Shown: one piece after another, positions 1 through 7,700 of the stretch
How positions within the stretch are numbered: the first letter of the stretch is position 1
Layout: each line of letters begins with the position of its first letter
Origin: Anaerolineae bacterium
Lineage (GTDB): Bacteria; Chloroflexota; Anaerolineae; B4-G1
NCBI GenBank assembly: GCA_030612585.1
Contig: JAUWNP010000158.1
Span: 1 to 10,194, forward strand
DNA: 10,194 nt
Direction of reading: 5' to 3'
The notes under the pieces: model-generated
Databases searched by the model: none
What the model was told of the DNA's origin: nothing
The model's input: only the letters and a program-made list of their open reading frames with translations
Translations under genes and position numbers: made by a program

Positions 1-12
1 AAGGAGGGTGTC

Positions 13-1572
13 GTGAACAAGAGACGTTCATCAGTTCTACAGGCGCTGCTGGCTCTGATTGCCGCAGCGATTGTCCCCATGCTAGCCTGCGGCCTGCCCA
101 GCAAGGGCAAGGGCCCCACTGTGGTCATCATCTCCCCGGCCGATGACTCGACCGTCGTCGCCGGTCAGCAAGTGCTTATCCAATCCTCCGCCTCCGACGA
201 GAAGGGCATCGCCCGCGTCGAACTCCTGGTCAACTCCGTCGTCGTCCGCGCGGACCCGCCGGTTGAGGGTACGCCCACTACGTTCGCTATCGCCCAACCC
301 TGGGTTCCTGAGGCCCCCGGCGACGTCACCATCCACGTCATCGCCTACAACACCGCAGACCGGGCCTCCCAGCCCGCTTCCATCACGCTCCACGTCGCGG
401 AGGGCGCTGCCCAAGTTACCCCTACCCCCGGCCCCACCCAGACCCCCGTGCCCGACGTGACCGAGGAGGGCGGCTGCACGCTCAACGCTTCTTACGTGGC
501 CGACCTGACGGTCCCCGACAACACCGTGCTCCAGCCCGGCGTCGCCTTTACCAAGTCCTGGCGCATCCGCAACTCCGGCACCTGCGACTGGGACCCGGGT
601 TTTCAACTCGTCTTCGTGGGAGGCAGCCAACTGGGGACCCCAACCTCGGTCGCCATCCCCGCCACTCCCTCCGGGGCCACCGTGGACGTCACAGCGCAGA
701 TGGTCGCGCCCACCGAGCCGGGCACCTACAAGAGCCGCTGGCGTATGCAGTCCGATCAAGGACAGGTCTTCGGCAGCACCGTCTACGCGCTCATCGTCGT
801 ACCAGAGCCGGTCACGCCCACCTCGACCTCTGAGCCAACTCCCACAGTCACGCCTACATCCACTGTGGTCACTGCCACCGCACAGCCGGGCCCGGACCTG
901 GACATTGCGGACGTGATACCAGCGTCCATCTCGGAGGAGGTCGGCGACTGGTTCGAGATCCAGGTGGCAGTGCGTAACAACAGCACTGCGCTGTCGCCTC
1001 CCACCAGACTCGAGGGCACCTTCCCACCCGATGGTGGCACTGAGACAGTGGGTATCCCCGTCCTCGATCCTGGTGAGGTGCACATAGCCACACTTCAGTA
1101 CCACATCACCGAACCCGCTTACGGCGACGGCATCATCAGGGTGGATTCAGAAGATGTCGTGCACGAGACGAACGAGGATAACAATGAGGTCACCCTGCAA
1201 ATCATCGTGGACCCGCCCGATCTGATGGTGAGCGAATTGACGTTGAACGAGGGCAACTTTGTCAACCTGGACGGCATAGGCGCTTCCGACTTTAGTTGGA
1301 ATGACGATGGGGGCAACTACTATCTGCGCCCGCAGGCAGGTGCCGTAGCGTACATCATGGCAGGAGTGACCGGTAGCGCGCACTACGCCCAGATTGATCC
1401 CCTCAGGTTCGGCGCGGGTGACATTCCCGCCAGCGATCTGGCGGCGGGCACCATCATCGCTGTGCGCACCGACACCAACTCTCGCGGGTTCATCCAGGTC
1501 GAGACGCTAGACCTGGGCGGCGGTACTATCCATATCTTCTGGAAGATCTGGGATTGGCCCCCGTCCAACTGA
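13..1572 (+). CDS. Secreted modular lipoprotein (Ig-like, NBR1-FW-like, CARDB-like domains)
   Basis: The start is GTG, chosen because AAGGAGG lies at 1-7, five bases upstream. The 519-residue product opens with a lipoprotein-type signal: basic MNKRR, a hydrophobic stretch, then MLAC with the likely lipidated Cys26 (Met at -3 is slightly atypical). Domains in order are: an Ig-like fold with the 'VVIISPADDSTVVAGQQV' opening at about 36-130; a Thr/Pro linker at 135-147; an NBR1 four-Trp-like region at about 155-263, with 'SWRIRNSGTCDWDPGF' and 'APTEPGTYKSRWRM'; a second Thr/Pro linker at 265-294; a CARDB-like region at about 295-400 ending 'ETNEDNNEVTLQIIV'; and an unassigned beta-rich tail at 401-519. 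These folds are known for binding or scaffolding, and no catalytic motif is visible. It probably sits on the outer face of the membrane. The ligand is unknown. The methyltransferase gene follows within 50 bases and may be co-transcribed. Confidence 0.85.
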   Translation: MNKRRSSVLQALLALIAAAIVPMLACGLPSKGKGPTVVIISPADDSTVVAGQQVLIQSSASDEKGIARVELLVNSVVVRADPPVEGTPTTFAIAQPWVPEAPGDVTIHVIAYNTADRASQPASITLHVAEGAAQVTPTPGPTQTPVPDVTEEGGCTLNASYVADLTVPDNTVLQPGVAFTKSWRIRNSGTCDWDPGFQLVFVGGSQLGTPTSVAIPATPSGATVDVTAQMVAPTEPGTYKSRWRMQSDQGQVFGSTVYALIVVPEPVTPTSTSEPTPTVTPTSTVVTATAQPGPDLDIADVIPASISEEVGDWFEIQVAVRNNSTALSPPTRLEGTFPPDGGTETVGIPVLDPGEVHIATLQYHITEPAYGDGIIRVDSEDVVHETNEDNNEVTLQIIVDPPDLMVSELTLNEGNFVNLDGIGASDFSWNDDGGNYYLRPQAGAVAYIMAGVTGSAHYAQIDPLRFGAGDIPASDLAAGTIIAVRTDTNSRGFIQVETLDLGGGTIHIFWKIWDWPPSN

Positions 1573-1583
1573 TCAATGACGAA

Positions 1584-1611
1584 TTACAAATTACAAATGA
1601 CAAATGACAAA
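1584..1611. repeat. Four tandem heptads, TTACAAA/TGACAAA
   Basis: Two copies of TTACAAA (1584-1597) are followed by two copies of TGACAAA (1598-1611). The tract is AT-rich inside GC-rich flanks and sits between the lipoprotein stop codon and the methyltransferase. It contains in-frame ATG codons at 1576 and 1597, so gene callers will tend to extend the methyltransferase into it. The low-complexity N-terminus this would create is probably not real. Similar heptad tracts are, from memory, common between genes in Chloroflexota and some other phyla. Their role is unknown. Confidence 0.8.
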
Positions 1612-1620
1612 TCGGGTGGG

Positions 1621-2328
1621 ATGCTATCGCTTGACCAACAGGAGGCTTATCGCAGGCGCTACGCCGGGAAACGGCCCGGTTGGCAGCCCGCCAGCCACGT
1701 CTACCAGGACCTGGTGGCGGCTCGCCTGACTCCCACCAGCAGGGTGCTCGACCTGGGCTGCGGACGGGGCGGGGTGATGGAGCGGCTGTACCCCCGCGCC
1801 GGCTTCGTCGCCGGGCTCGACCCTGACCTGAGGTCGCTGCAGGAACACCGCGCCCCGGCGCTGGCGCGATCCAGCGGGCTGGCGAAAACACTGCCCTACG
1901 CCGACGCCACCTTCGACCTGGTCTGCTGCTCGTGGGTGCTGGAGCACCTCGCGGACCCGGCACCGGTCTTCGCCGAGGTGGGCCGGGTACTTGCACCCGG
2001 CGGTCATTTCGTCTTGCTCACACCCAACCTGTGCCACCCGCTGTTGACGCTCAACCAGGCCCTGCGCTGGAGCCAGGGGCGGCTGGTAGGCCGGTTCTAC
2101 GACCGGGCGGAGGCGGACACCTTCCCGGCCTTCTACCGCGCCAACACGCCGGCGCAGATCGAGCATCTGGCGCGGGATGCCGGGCTGGAACAGGTCTCAT
2201 TGCACTTCATCGGCGACCCCACCTACCTGGCCTTCAACGAACTCCTGTTCCGGCTGGCCTGCCTGTTGGAGCGGGTCACGCTGCGCCGGATGCGGGTGCA
2301 TCTGGTGGGGGAGTACGTCGCGCTGTGA
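1621..2328 (+). CDS. Class I SAM-dependent methyltransferase (Methyltransf_11-like)
   Basis: The 235-residue protein transfers a methyl group from S-adenosylmethionine to an unidentified acceptor. The SAM-binding fold shows motif I 'VLDLGCGRG' at 42-50, the acidic end of strand 2 at Asp67 ('GLDPD'), 'LPYADATFDLVCCSWVLEHL' at 91-110, and 'EVGRVLAPGGHFVLLTPN' at 119-136. The C-terminal third (about 140-235) is less conserved and probably selects the substrate. It has no clear membrane segment and is likely cytoplasmic. The start at 1621 is preferred because the reading frame upstream, back to ATG 1576, runs through a heptad DNA repeat. Only a weak GGGTGGG lies before 1621, so the start is uncertain. 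It follows the lipoprotein gene closely on the same strand, but nothing in the sequence ties their functions together. Confidence 0.85.
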   Translation: MLSLDQQEAYRRRYAGKRPGWQPASHVYQDLVAARLTPTSRVLDLGCGRGGVMERLYPRAGFVAGLDPDLRSLQEHRAPALARSSGLAKTLPYADATFDLVCCSWVLEHLADPAPVFAEVGRVLAPGGHFVLLTPNLCHPLLTLNQALRWSQGRLVGRFYDRAEADTFPAFYRANTPAQIEHLARDAGLEQVSLHFIGDPTYLAFNELLFRLACLLERVTLRRMRVHLVGEYVAL

Positions 2329-2370
2329 CCCGGTTGGAACGGGACAAGAATACCGCAACCAACGATCTTG

Positions 2371-2379
2371 TGATATACT
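2371..2379 (+). promoter_or_regulatory. Possible extended -10 promoter for the secretion operon
   Basis: TGATATACT fits an extended -10 (TGn followed by TATACT, five of six matches to TATAAT). No good -35 stands 16-18 bases upstream (2351-2356 is TACCGC), so the call rests on the TGn extension. It would give a leader of about 230 bases before the repeat-protein gene. It is one of the few AT-rich points between 2329 and 2500. The rest of that stretch shows no gene that I can support. Confidence 0.35.
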
Positions 2380-2518
2380 GGGAGAGTGTGACAAAACCAC
2401 CACGTTCCCCGTTTATGGCCGGGCGAGAAGAAATCTTGATCGTCTCTCAATCCGCCGTAGTGCTGTGAGCGAAAAACGGGCTTTCGGAGCAAGTTGACAG
2501 CGAAAGAAGGAGGCGCTT

Positions 2519-2599
2519 ATGCACAAGACTGTGGTGAGCACGCAGTGGAGAGAACTCGTAGGCCCACGCGAGTGGGCACGAGCACATAACACACCATAA
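2519..2599 (+). CDS. Possible 26-codon leader ORF
   Basis: An ATG at 2519 is preceded by a near-ideal AAGGAGG (2507-2513) at a spacing of five, and the frame runs 26 codons to TAA at 2597-2599. The stop lies two bases before the GAGGAGGT (2601-2608) that serves the secreted repeat protein, so a ribosome ending here could reload or be translationally coupled. The peptide has two Trp and three His residues scattered rather than clustered, which does not resemble a classic amino-acid attenuation peptide. It has no signal sequence or membrane segment. The strong Shine-Dalgarno is the main evidence. A chance ORF is possible. Confidence 0.4.
   Translation: MHKTVVSTQWRELVGPREWARAHNTP
2555..2582 (+). 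promoter_or_regulatory. Bulged leader hairpin with GCGA tetraloop
   Basis: CTCGT (2555-2559) pairs with ACGAG (2578-2582), and GCCCAC (2562-2567) pairs with GTGGGC (2572-2577). They enclose a GCGA loop (GNRA class), with a two-base AG bulge at 2560-2561. This gives eleven Watson-Crick pairs. The hairpin ends 18 bases before the Shine-Dalgarno of the repeat-protein gene and lies inside the possible leader ORF. Translation of that ORF would melt it, so a coupling or mRNA-stability role is plausible but unproven. It matches no riboswitch class that I recognise. Confidence 0.4.
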
Positions 2600-2615
2600 T
2601 GAGGAGGTACACGCG

Positions 2616-4655
2616 ATGAATCGTAAGTGTTTTATATGCCTGACCCTAGCTCTGACCATGCTGTTTTCTTCCTTGGCTGGCGTGACGCTGGCCCAGGAAC
2701 CAGAACCGCCGGTGGATGATGAGCCTGGCAGCACATCCAGCGTTGCCATCACCTCTCCGCCTGCGATGCGGGTAGGAGAAAACGCTGCTCTGCTGGCTGC
2801 AGCCTTCTCCGGCGCCCCTGTCTACGACAGTGGCTGGGTTACTCTGGCACAGGACGAGGCCAAAACGCTGACCCACAACCTGGGAGGAAACACAGACAAC
2901 TATGTGGTGGATATGCAGTATAAGTACAGCAGCACTGTCAACCAACGCTACTATGGCGGGGCCGACTTCGGGGCCAACGTCAGTGGGATGGAAAACCACC
3001 GCGTGGGTGCGTACTGGCGCAGCCTGACGGATTCTGCCATCACCGTCTACCGGCGTCCGGAGGATACCTTCGCTGCACAGGTGCGCATCCGCATCTGGAT
3101 CGACTCCTCGCCGGACTACGTCAGCGGCTGGGTCAGCATGGCCCCTGGTGCCGCAGCCACCGCCATCACCCACAACCTTGGAGGAAACACAGATGACTAC
3201 GTGGTGGATATGCAGTATAGGCATGGTAGTACCATCAACCAGCGCTACTATGGTGGGGCCGACTTTGGCACTAGCCCTGCGCCCGGGCACGGCGAGAACG
3301 ACCGGGTGGCGCTTTACTGGCGCACCCTGACCAACTCCACCATTACCCTGTTCCGGCGCGCCGAAGACAACTACGCAGATGACGTGCGCGTCCGTATCTG
3401 GGTCAGGCCCAACCCTACCTACGACAGTGGCTGGGTGTCGGTCAACCAGGACGAGGCCCAGACCTTGACGCACAACCTCAGTGGCAATCCTGAGGACTAC
3501 GTGGTGGATATGCAATACAGGAGCCAAGGCACCAGCGGCGTCAACCAGCGCTACTACGGCGGGGCTGATTTTGGCGACAACCCTCCCAGTGGTATGAACG
3601 CGGACGACCGTGTGGGGGCCTATTGGCGCAGCCTGACCAACTCAAGTATCACTGTGTATCGGCGCCCGGAGGACATCCACGCCCCCGAAGTGCGCATTCG
3701 CATCTGGCACTTCCCGGAGTCACAGTTCCCCGTCCCTGGCTACGATAGCGGCTGGACGGCCATCAACCAGGGTCAGGCCATACAGTCTGTGCACAACCTT
3801 GGTGGTGACGTGGATGACTACTTGGTTGATCTTTCCTTCAAGGACGGCGCTGGCTTCAACGGGATCAACCAGCGCGCCTACGGTGGAATGGATCGTGGGG
3901 CCAATTACCCGCCCGCTGACAACCGTGATGGCGCGTACTGGCGACACTTGACGGGCACCGACATATACGTCTTCCGCCGGACCGAGGATACCTACGCCGA
4001 TGAGGTCCGCGCCCGCATCTGGGTTATGCCCTCACCTACCTACGACAGCGGCTGGACGGCCATCAACCAAAACCAGGCCCTCCAATTCATCCACAACCTG
4101 GGCAGCGATCCGGAGAACTATCTGGTTGATCTCTCCTTCAAGGATGGCGACAACTTCAACGGGATCAATCAGCGCGCCTACGGTGGGATGGATCGTGGGG
4201 CCAATTACCCACCCGCTGACAACCGGGATGGTGCCTACTGGCGGCACCTGACCGACACCGACATCTACGTCTACCGCCGGGCCGAGGACGCCTACGCCGA
4301 TGAGGTCCGCGTCCGCATCTGGGTCAAGCCCTGGGCTGATTACGATAGCGGTTGGACTGCGATCAGCACAGAGGAGGCTCTCCAATTCCTCCACAACCTG
4401 GGCGGTAATCCGGACAACTACTTGGTTGACCTTTCCTTTAGGGATGACAACGCCTCTTTCGGAATCTGCCACCGCGCCTACGGTGGGATGGACCTTGCTT
4501 CTGATAACCGGGATGGCGCCTACTGGCGGCACCTGACCTACACCGACATCTACGCCTACCGCCGGGCCGAGGACACCTACGCTGACGAGGTACGCTTCCG
4601 CATCTGGGTGACGCCATACCATATCTACCTGCCCCTTGTCGTACGCAATTACTAA
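2616..4655 (+). CDS. Secreted protein of six ~100-residue DSGW/HNLG repeats
   Basis: The start is supported by GAGGAGGT at 2601-2608. A Sec signal peptide (about 1-26, 'SSLAGVTLA' then Gln27) precedes a short acidic/Pro linker. Six repeats begin at residues 70, 168, 269, 376, 476 and 576. Each carries an opening '[YD]SGW', an 'HNLxG' turn, '[VL]VD[ML]', '[NC][QH]RxYGG[AM]D', an 'YWRxLT' segment, and a closing 'RR.ED...VR.RIW'. Repeats 1-3 read 'VVDMQY...RYYGGADFG', while repeats 4-6 read 'LVDLSF...RAYGGMD'. The alternating aromatic/hydrophobic pattern suggests beta-sandwich domains, possibly lectin-like. I do not recognise the family with confidence. The protein ends 'PYHIYLPLVVRNY', a tail shared with the peptidase encoded next. 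It is likely exported or surface-held and co-expressed with that peptidase, whose gene starts 67 bases downstream. Confidence 0.85.
   Translation: MNRKCFICLTLALTMLFSSLAGVTLAQEPEPPVDDEPGSTSSVAITSPPAMRVGENAALLAAAFSGAPVYDSGWVTLAQDEAKTLTHNLGGNTDNYVVDMQYKYSSTVNQRYYGGADFGANVSGMENHRVGAYWRSLTDSAITVYRRPEDTFAAQVRIRIWIDSSPDYVSGWVSMAPGAAATAITHNLGGNTDDYVVDMQYRHGSTINQRYYGGADFGTSPAPGHGENDRVALYWRTLTNSTITLFRRAEDNYADDVRVRIWVRPNPTYDSGWVSVNQDEAQTLTHNLSGNPEDYVVDMQYRSQGTSGVNQRYYGGADFGDNPPSGMNADDRVGAYWRSLTNSSITVYRRPEDIHAPEVRIRIWHFPESQFPVPGYDSGWTAINQGQAIQSVHNLGGDVDDYLVDLSFKDGAGFNGINQRAYGGMDRGANYPPADNRDGAYWRHLTGTDIYVFRRTEDTYADEVRARIWVMPSPTYDSGWTAINQNQALQFIHNLGSDPENYLVDLSFKDGDNFNGINQRAYGGMDRGANYPPADNRDGAYWRHLTDTDIYVYRRAEDAYADEVRVRIWVKPWADYDSGWTAISTEEALQFLHNLGGNPDNYLVDLSFRDDNASFGICHRAYGGMDLASDNRDGAYWRHLTYTDIYAYRRAEDTYADEVRFRIWVTPYHIYLPLVVRNY
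2823..4610 (+). repeat. Six in-frame coding repeats of about 300 bp
   Basis: Units begin near 2823, 3117, 3420, 3741, 4041 and 4341. Units 4 and 5 are nearly the same even at DNA level: the segments near 3858-3930 and 4158-4230 differ at only a few, mostly third-position, bases. This suggests a recent duplication or gene conversion. Units 1-3 form a more diverged set. Such a tract can expand or contract by recombination and may collapse in short-read assemblies. Confidence 0.85.
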
Positions 4656-4680
4656 CCTCGGTGATAGACCGGGGCGACTA

Positions 4681-4708
4681 TGGCCTCGGCATCTCTATGT
4701 CGAGGCCA
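4681..4708 (+). promoter_or_regulatory. Intercistronic 12-bp hairpin before the peptidase Shine-Dalgarno
   Basis: TGGCCTCGGCAT (4681-4692) pairs with ATGTCGAGGCCA (4697-4708) around a CTCT loop, with a single G-U wobble. The last paired base is two bases before the AGGAGG of the peptidase gene. No T-run follows, so it is not a standard terminator. Its position suggests differential expression of the two genes, by mRNA processing, 3'-end protection of the upstream message, or limited ribosome access to the downstream one. Confidence 0.6.
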
Positions 4709-4710
4709 AA

Positions 4711-4716
4711 AGGAGG
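4711..4716 (+). promoter_or_regulatory. Shine-Dalgarno fixing the peptidase start
   Basis: AGGAGG stands six bases before ATG 4723 and is directly followed by a signal peptide in the translation. The longer in-frame option at ATG 4636 overlaps the end of the repeat-protein gene. It would put 29 charged residues before the signal peptide and is not preferred. Confidence 0.85.
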
Positions 4717-4722
4717 ACAGAA

Positions 4723-7700
4723 ATGAACACGAGCGGTTCCAGTTCTTGGAACACTGGCCGGGTATTTCTTACCCTGGCTCTACTGCTTGGCGCGATGGCC
4801 GTGCCACCTCCGACGAGCGCCAGTCCTAACGGGGCTGTCATCATCACCCCTGCATCTGGCCCACCCGGCAGCCGGGCCGTGGTGGAGGGGAGCGGCTTCG
4901 ACAACGCCTACACCGTTTCGATCTACTGGGAGAGCACCCAGGGGCGCCGCATCGGCTCCGGCACGGTGTCAGATGGCTCTTTCAAGACTATGGTACGCAT
5001 TCCGCCTGAGGCCACCAGCGGGCCGCACACAGTTGTGGCCGACATCTACCCTTACAGCCCTGCCACCACCACCTTCACTGTCACCGCGTCCACCCGCTCG
5101 GCAGCCTACATCTACGACGACGATCTTGGCACCGCCAATGCGTTTAAGGACCTGCTCGACAGCAATGCCATCTCCACCACACTGGTGCAATTGGATAACG
5201 TGGATGGCACTGATTTCTCCGGCTTTGACCTCATTCTGGCTGGCCCTGATAGCGGCAGCATGAGTCAGTGGGGCACTACCGCAGCGGTCAATAAGGTGCA
5301 CAACTCCGGCAAGCCGGTCCTGGGCCTTGGTGAGGGTGGTTACGCTATATTCGGCGAGTTTGAACTGGACATCGGTTACCCGCACGGTGCTCATGAGCCT
5401 GAGAATCAACTGTACGTCGTTGATCCTGCTCACCCTGCCTACAATGCGCCATACCGCATCTATGTGCCCTACGATCGCTTTTTGACTATCTACGATGCCG
5501 CACCTAACTCCGTAACGATCCATTTACCCACACCACCGGATGACGTCGTACTGCTAGGGCAGGAGGTCGGCGACCAGACCCACTACCTCCTTGTCGAGCA
5601 AGCCAATCGCTACCTTTTCTGGGGCTACGATGGTAGTCCGGGAGGCATGACCTCGGCCGGCAAGGACCTCTTCGTCAACGTCGTCTGGTATCTGATCCGC
5701 GCTATGCAAGTGGATACTCTGATCCTGACCGACTACGACCGCATGGAGAACCTGGGCTACAGCCACGCCGACGTGGTCGCGTTGGAGAACGACGTCAGCA
5801 ATCTGATCGGACTGCCCTCCAGCACCACCAACATGACCGCTATCCACAAGGACCTGAGCGACGACGGGCCCACGGAGGTGCAAACGGAGTGTGGCGACTG
5901 GGAGGGCGATGAGGGGGACGTGGGCAAAACCAACGACTGCGTGGAAGCCATTGACGACTACATCGAAAGCCTCAAGCAGGGAAGTTACCCCAACCTCTCC
6001 TACCTGGTCATCGTCGGCACCAACGAGGTCATCCCCATGAAAGCCCGTGAGCAGGATCACCTATTCAGTGCTCAGGAGAGGCTCTGGGGGGCCGGGCTGC
6101 CCGCTCCCAACAGTTACATCCATCAGTTATACTCAACGCCAGGCGCGGTCAATGGCTGGGGCCACTATCTCACCGACTCTATCTACGGCGACCTCTCCTA
6201 CGTGGATGACGGCTGGGGCGATCAACACGAACTGGTCCCCGAACTGGCCGTGGGCCGCCTGGTGGAAACCCCGGCGCAGATCAGCGACCTGATTGACACC
6301 TACATCGCCAGTCACGCTAGATTCTCCCGTACCAACCGTGTCTCAATCGCCTCCAATGACTACGTGGACGGCGGGACCCTGGCCGCAGACTATATGGACC
6401 CCGGCACCGACGATGCTCTGGTACAGAATAGTTTCGACTCCAACGACGTACCGCCCAAACTGAACGCCAAGAATGACCTGGTCTACTTCGGCGGACACGG
6501 GAACTACAACTCGATCTCGACCGGCGGTGAGTCATTCAAGGCCGGCGATCACGCTACCTATGGTGACACCGCCGATCTAAACGACATGCCCAATGCGGTC
6601 ATCGTCACCTCCGGCTGCCACAACGGGGCCAGTTTCGGCAATCGGCTCTACCACGCCCCCGAAGTAGCCAACACCACTTACTCTGAGTTCCCGGAGGAAT
6701 TCGCCGAGAGACAAGCGGGAGTCTACGTGGGCGCCACCGGCTACACCGCCATCACCGGCAGCGGGGCCAGCACTGACGTGAACCTGGTAGGTCACAACGA
6801 GAAGCTCTCCACCTACATCATCAAGCACCTGGACCAGGATGGCTACATCACGGTGGGCGAGGCCTTCCGGCGAGCCGTCAACAGTTACGTGACCGACATG
6901 GGTGCCATCGGCACCATCGAGCGGCGCGTCATCGCCATCACCACCTTGTATGGCATTCCCAACTATCGTCCGACTACCTTGCTTATCCCTCGGCTGCCGC
7001 TGATCAGGTACTGGCTGAGGCCGCTGTTCATTGACCCCCCACCCTACATTGATCCGGGACCATTCCGGTACCGGATTGAGCTGGAACTACGCGATTGGAT
7101 GATCCGCAGGCCTGGGATCGGCTCCGAATGGTATCTCGACATCCCTGGGGCGACCTACGGGGGTGGTGCGGCAGAGCCTCTTCTGCCTGTGCTCAAAGCG
7201 GGCACAATCCTGCCACCAGGCTCGCTCGTTGATGGGGTCGAGTGGGACCAGGCTGCCTCGGAGAGCACTACCTGGACCGCCGACGGCCCGATGTATTCGC
7301 CACCGGTCACAGAGACCGTCGAAGGGCCGGTGTATGCACCAATGACCGCAGGAGACCCCATGCGAGCGCAGTCCCCGGAGCTCCTTGTCTTCGAGCGCCA
7401 GGGGCTCTTCCCCGATCAGCCTTACGGCGCATACACCACAACCACCACGGGGGGAGCAGGCACCCTGGCAGGGTTGCGCATCGTCCCCTTACAGCACGAT
7501 TCCCGAACCCTGAGCACTACCCTGTGGACGAAACTGGTCTTCACGGTGACCTGTCAGGCGGGGGCTTCCACCGATGCCGATGGCGACGGCCTGCCTACCT
7601 ACTGGGAAGCCAGTCTTGGGCTAGACCCGAACGACGCCACGGGAGACGATGGCGCATCCGGTGATCCCGAGGACGACGATCTGTCCAACGACGAGGAATT

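Noticed and set aside
82..1104. Long antisense open frame (340 codons) opposite the lipoprotein gene
   Set aside because: It is an out-of-frame reading of a GC-rich gene. It has Gly/Arg/Asp-rich low-complexity content, no domain motif and no ribosome site, whereas the plus strand carries a clear signal peptide and domains.
1576..1620. Methyltransferase start at ATG 1576
   Set aside because: The extra 15 residues come almost wholly from a tandem heptad DNA repeat and have no family counterpart that I know. ATG 1621 is preferred, though its own ribosome site is weak.
2329..2343. Terminator hairpin after the methyltransferase
   Set aside because: CCCG and CGGG can pair over four bases only. 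There is no T-run, and the stem is too short to claim.
2494..2522. Perfect TTGACA (2494-2499) as a -35 box
   Set aside because: At 16-18 base spacing the candidate -10 boxes (CTTATG, TTATGC, TATGCA) match poorly, and transcription from there would remove the leader start region. Left as a minor possibility.
2400..2600. Known riboswitch in the leader
   Set aside because: I compared it from memory with c-di-GMP, fluoride and guanidine classes and found none of their conserved core sequences. Only the local hairpin is supported.
2646..3527. Antisense frame of 293 codons opposite the repeat protein, with a similar one at 4032-4622
   Set aside because: They are shadows of a repetitive gene. Their own repetitiveness mirrors the sense repeats, and they lack start signals or recognisable motifs.
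4636..4722. Peptidase start at ATG 4636
   Set aside because: It overlaps the repeat-protein gene and would bury the signal peptide behind a charged 29-residue leader. AGGAGG before ATG 4723 decides the start.
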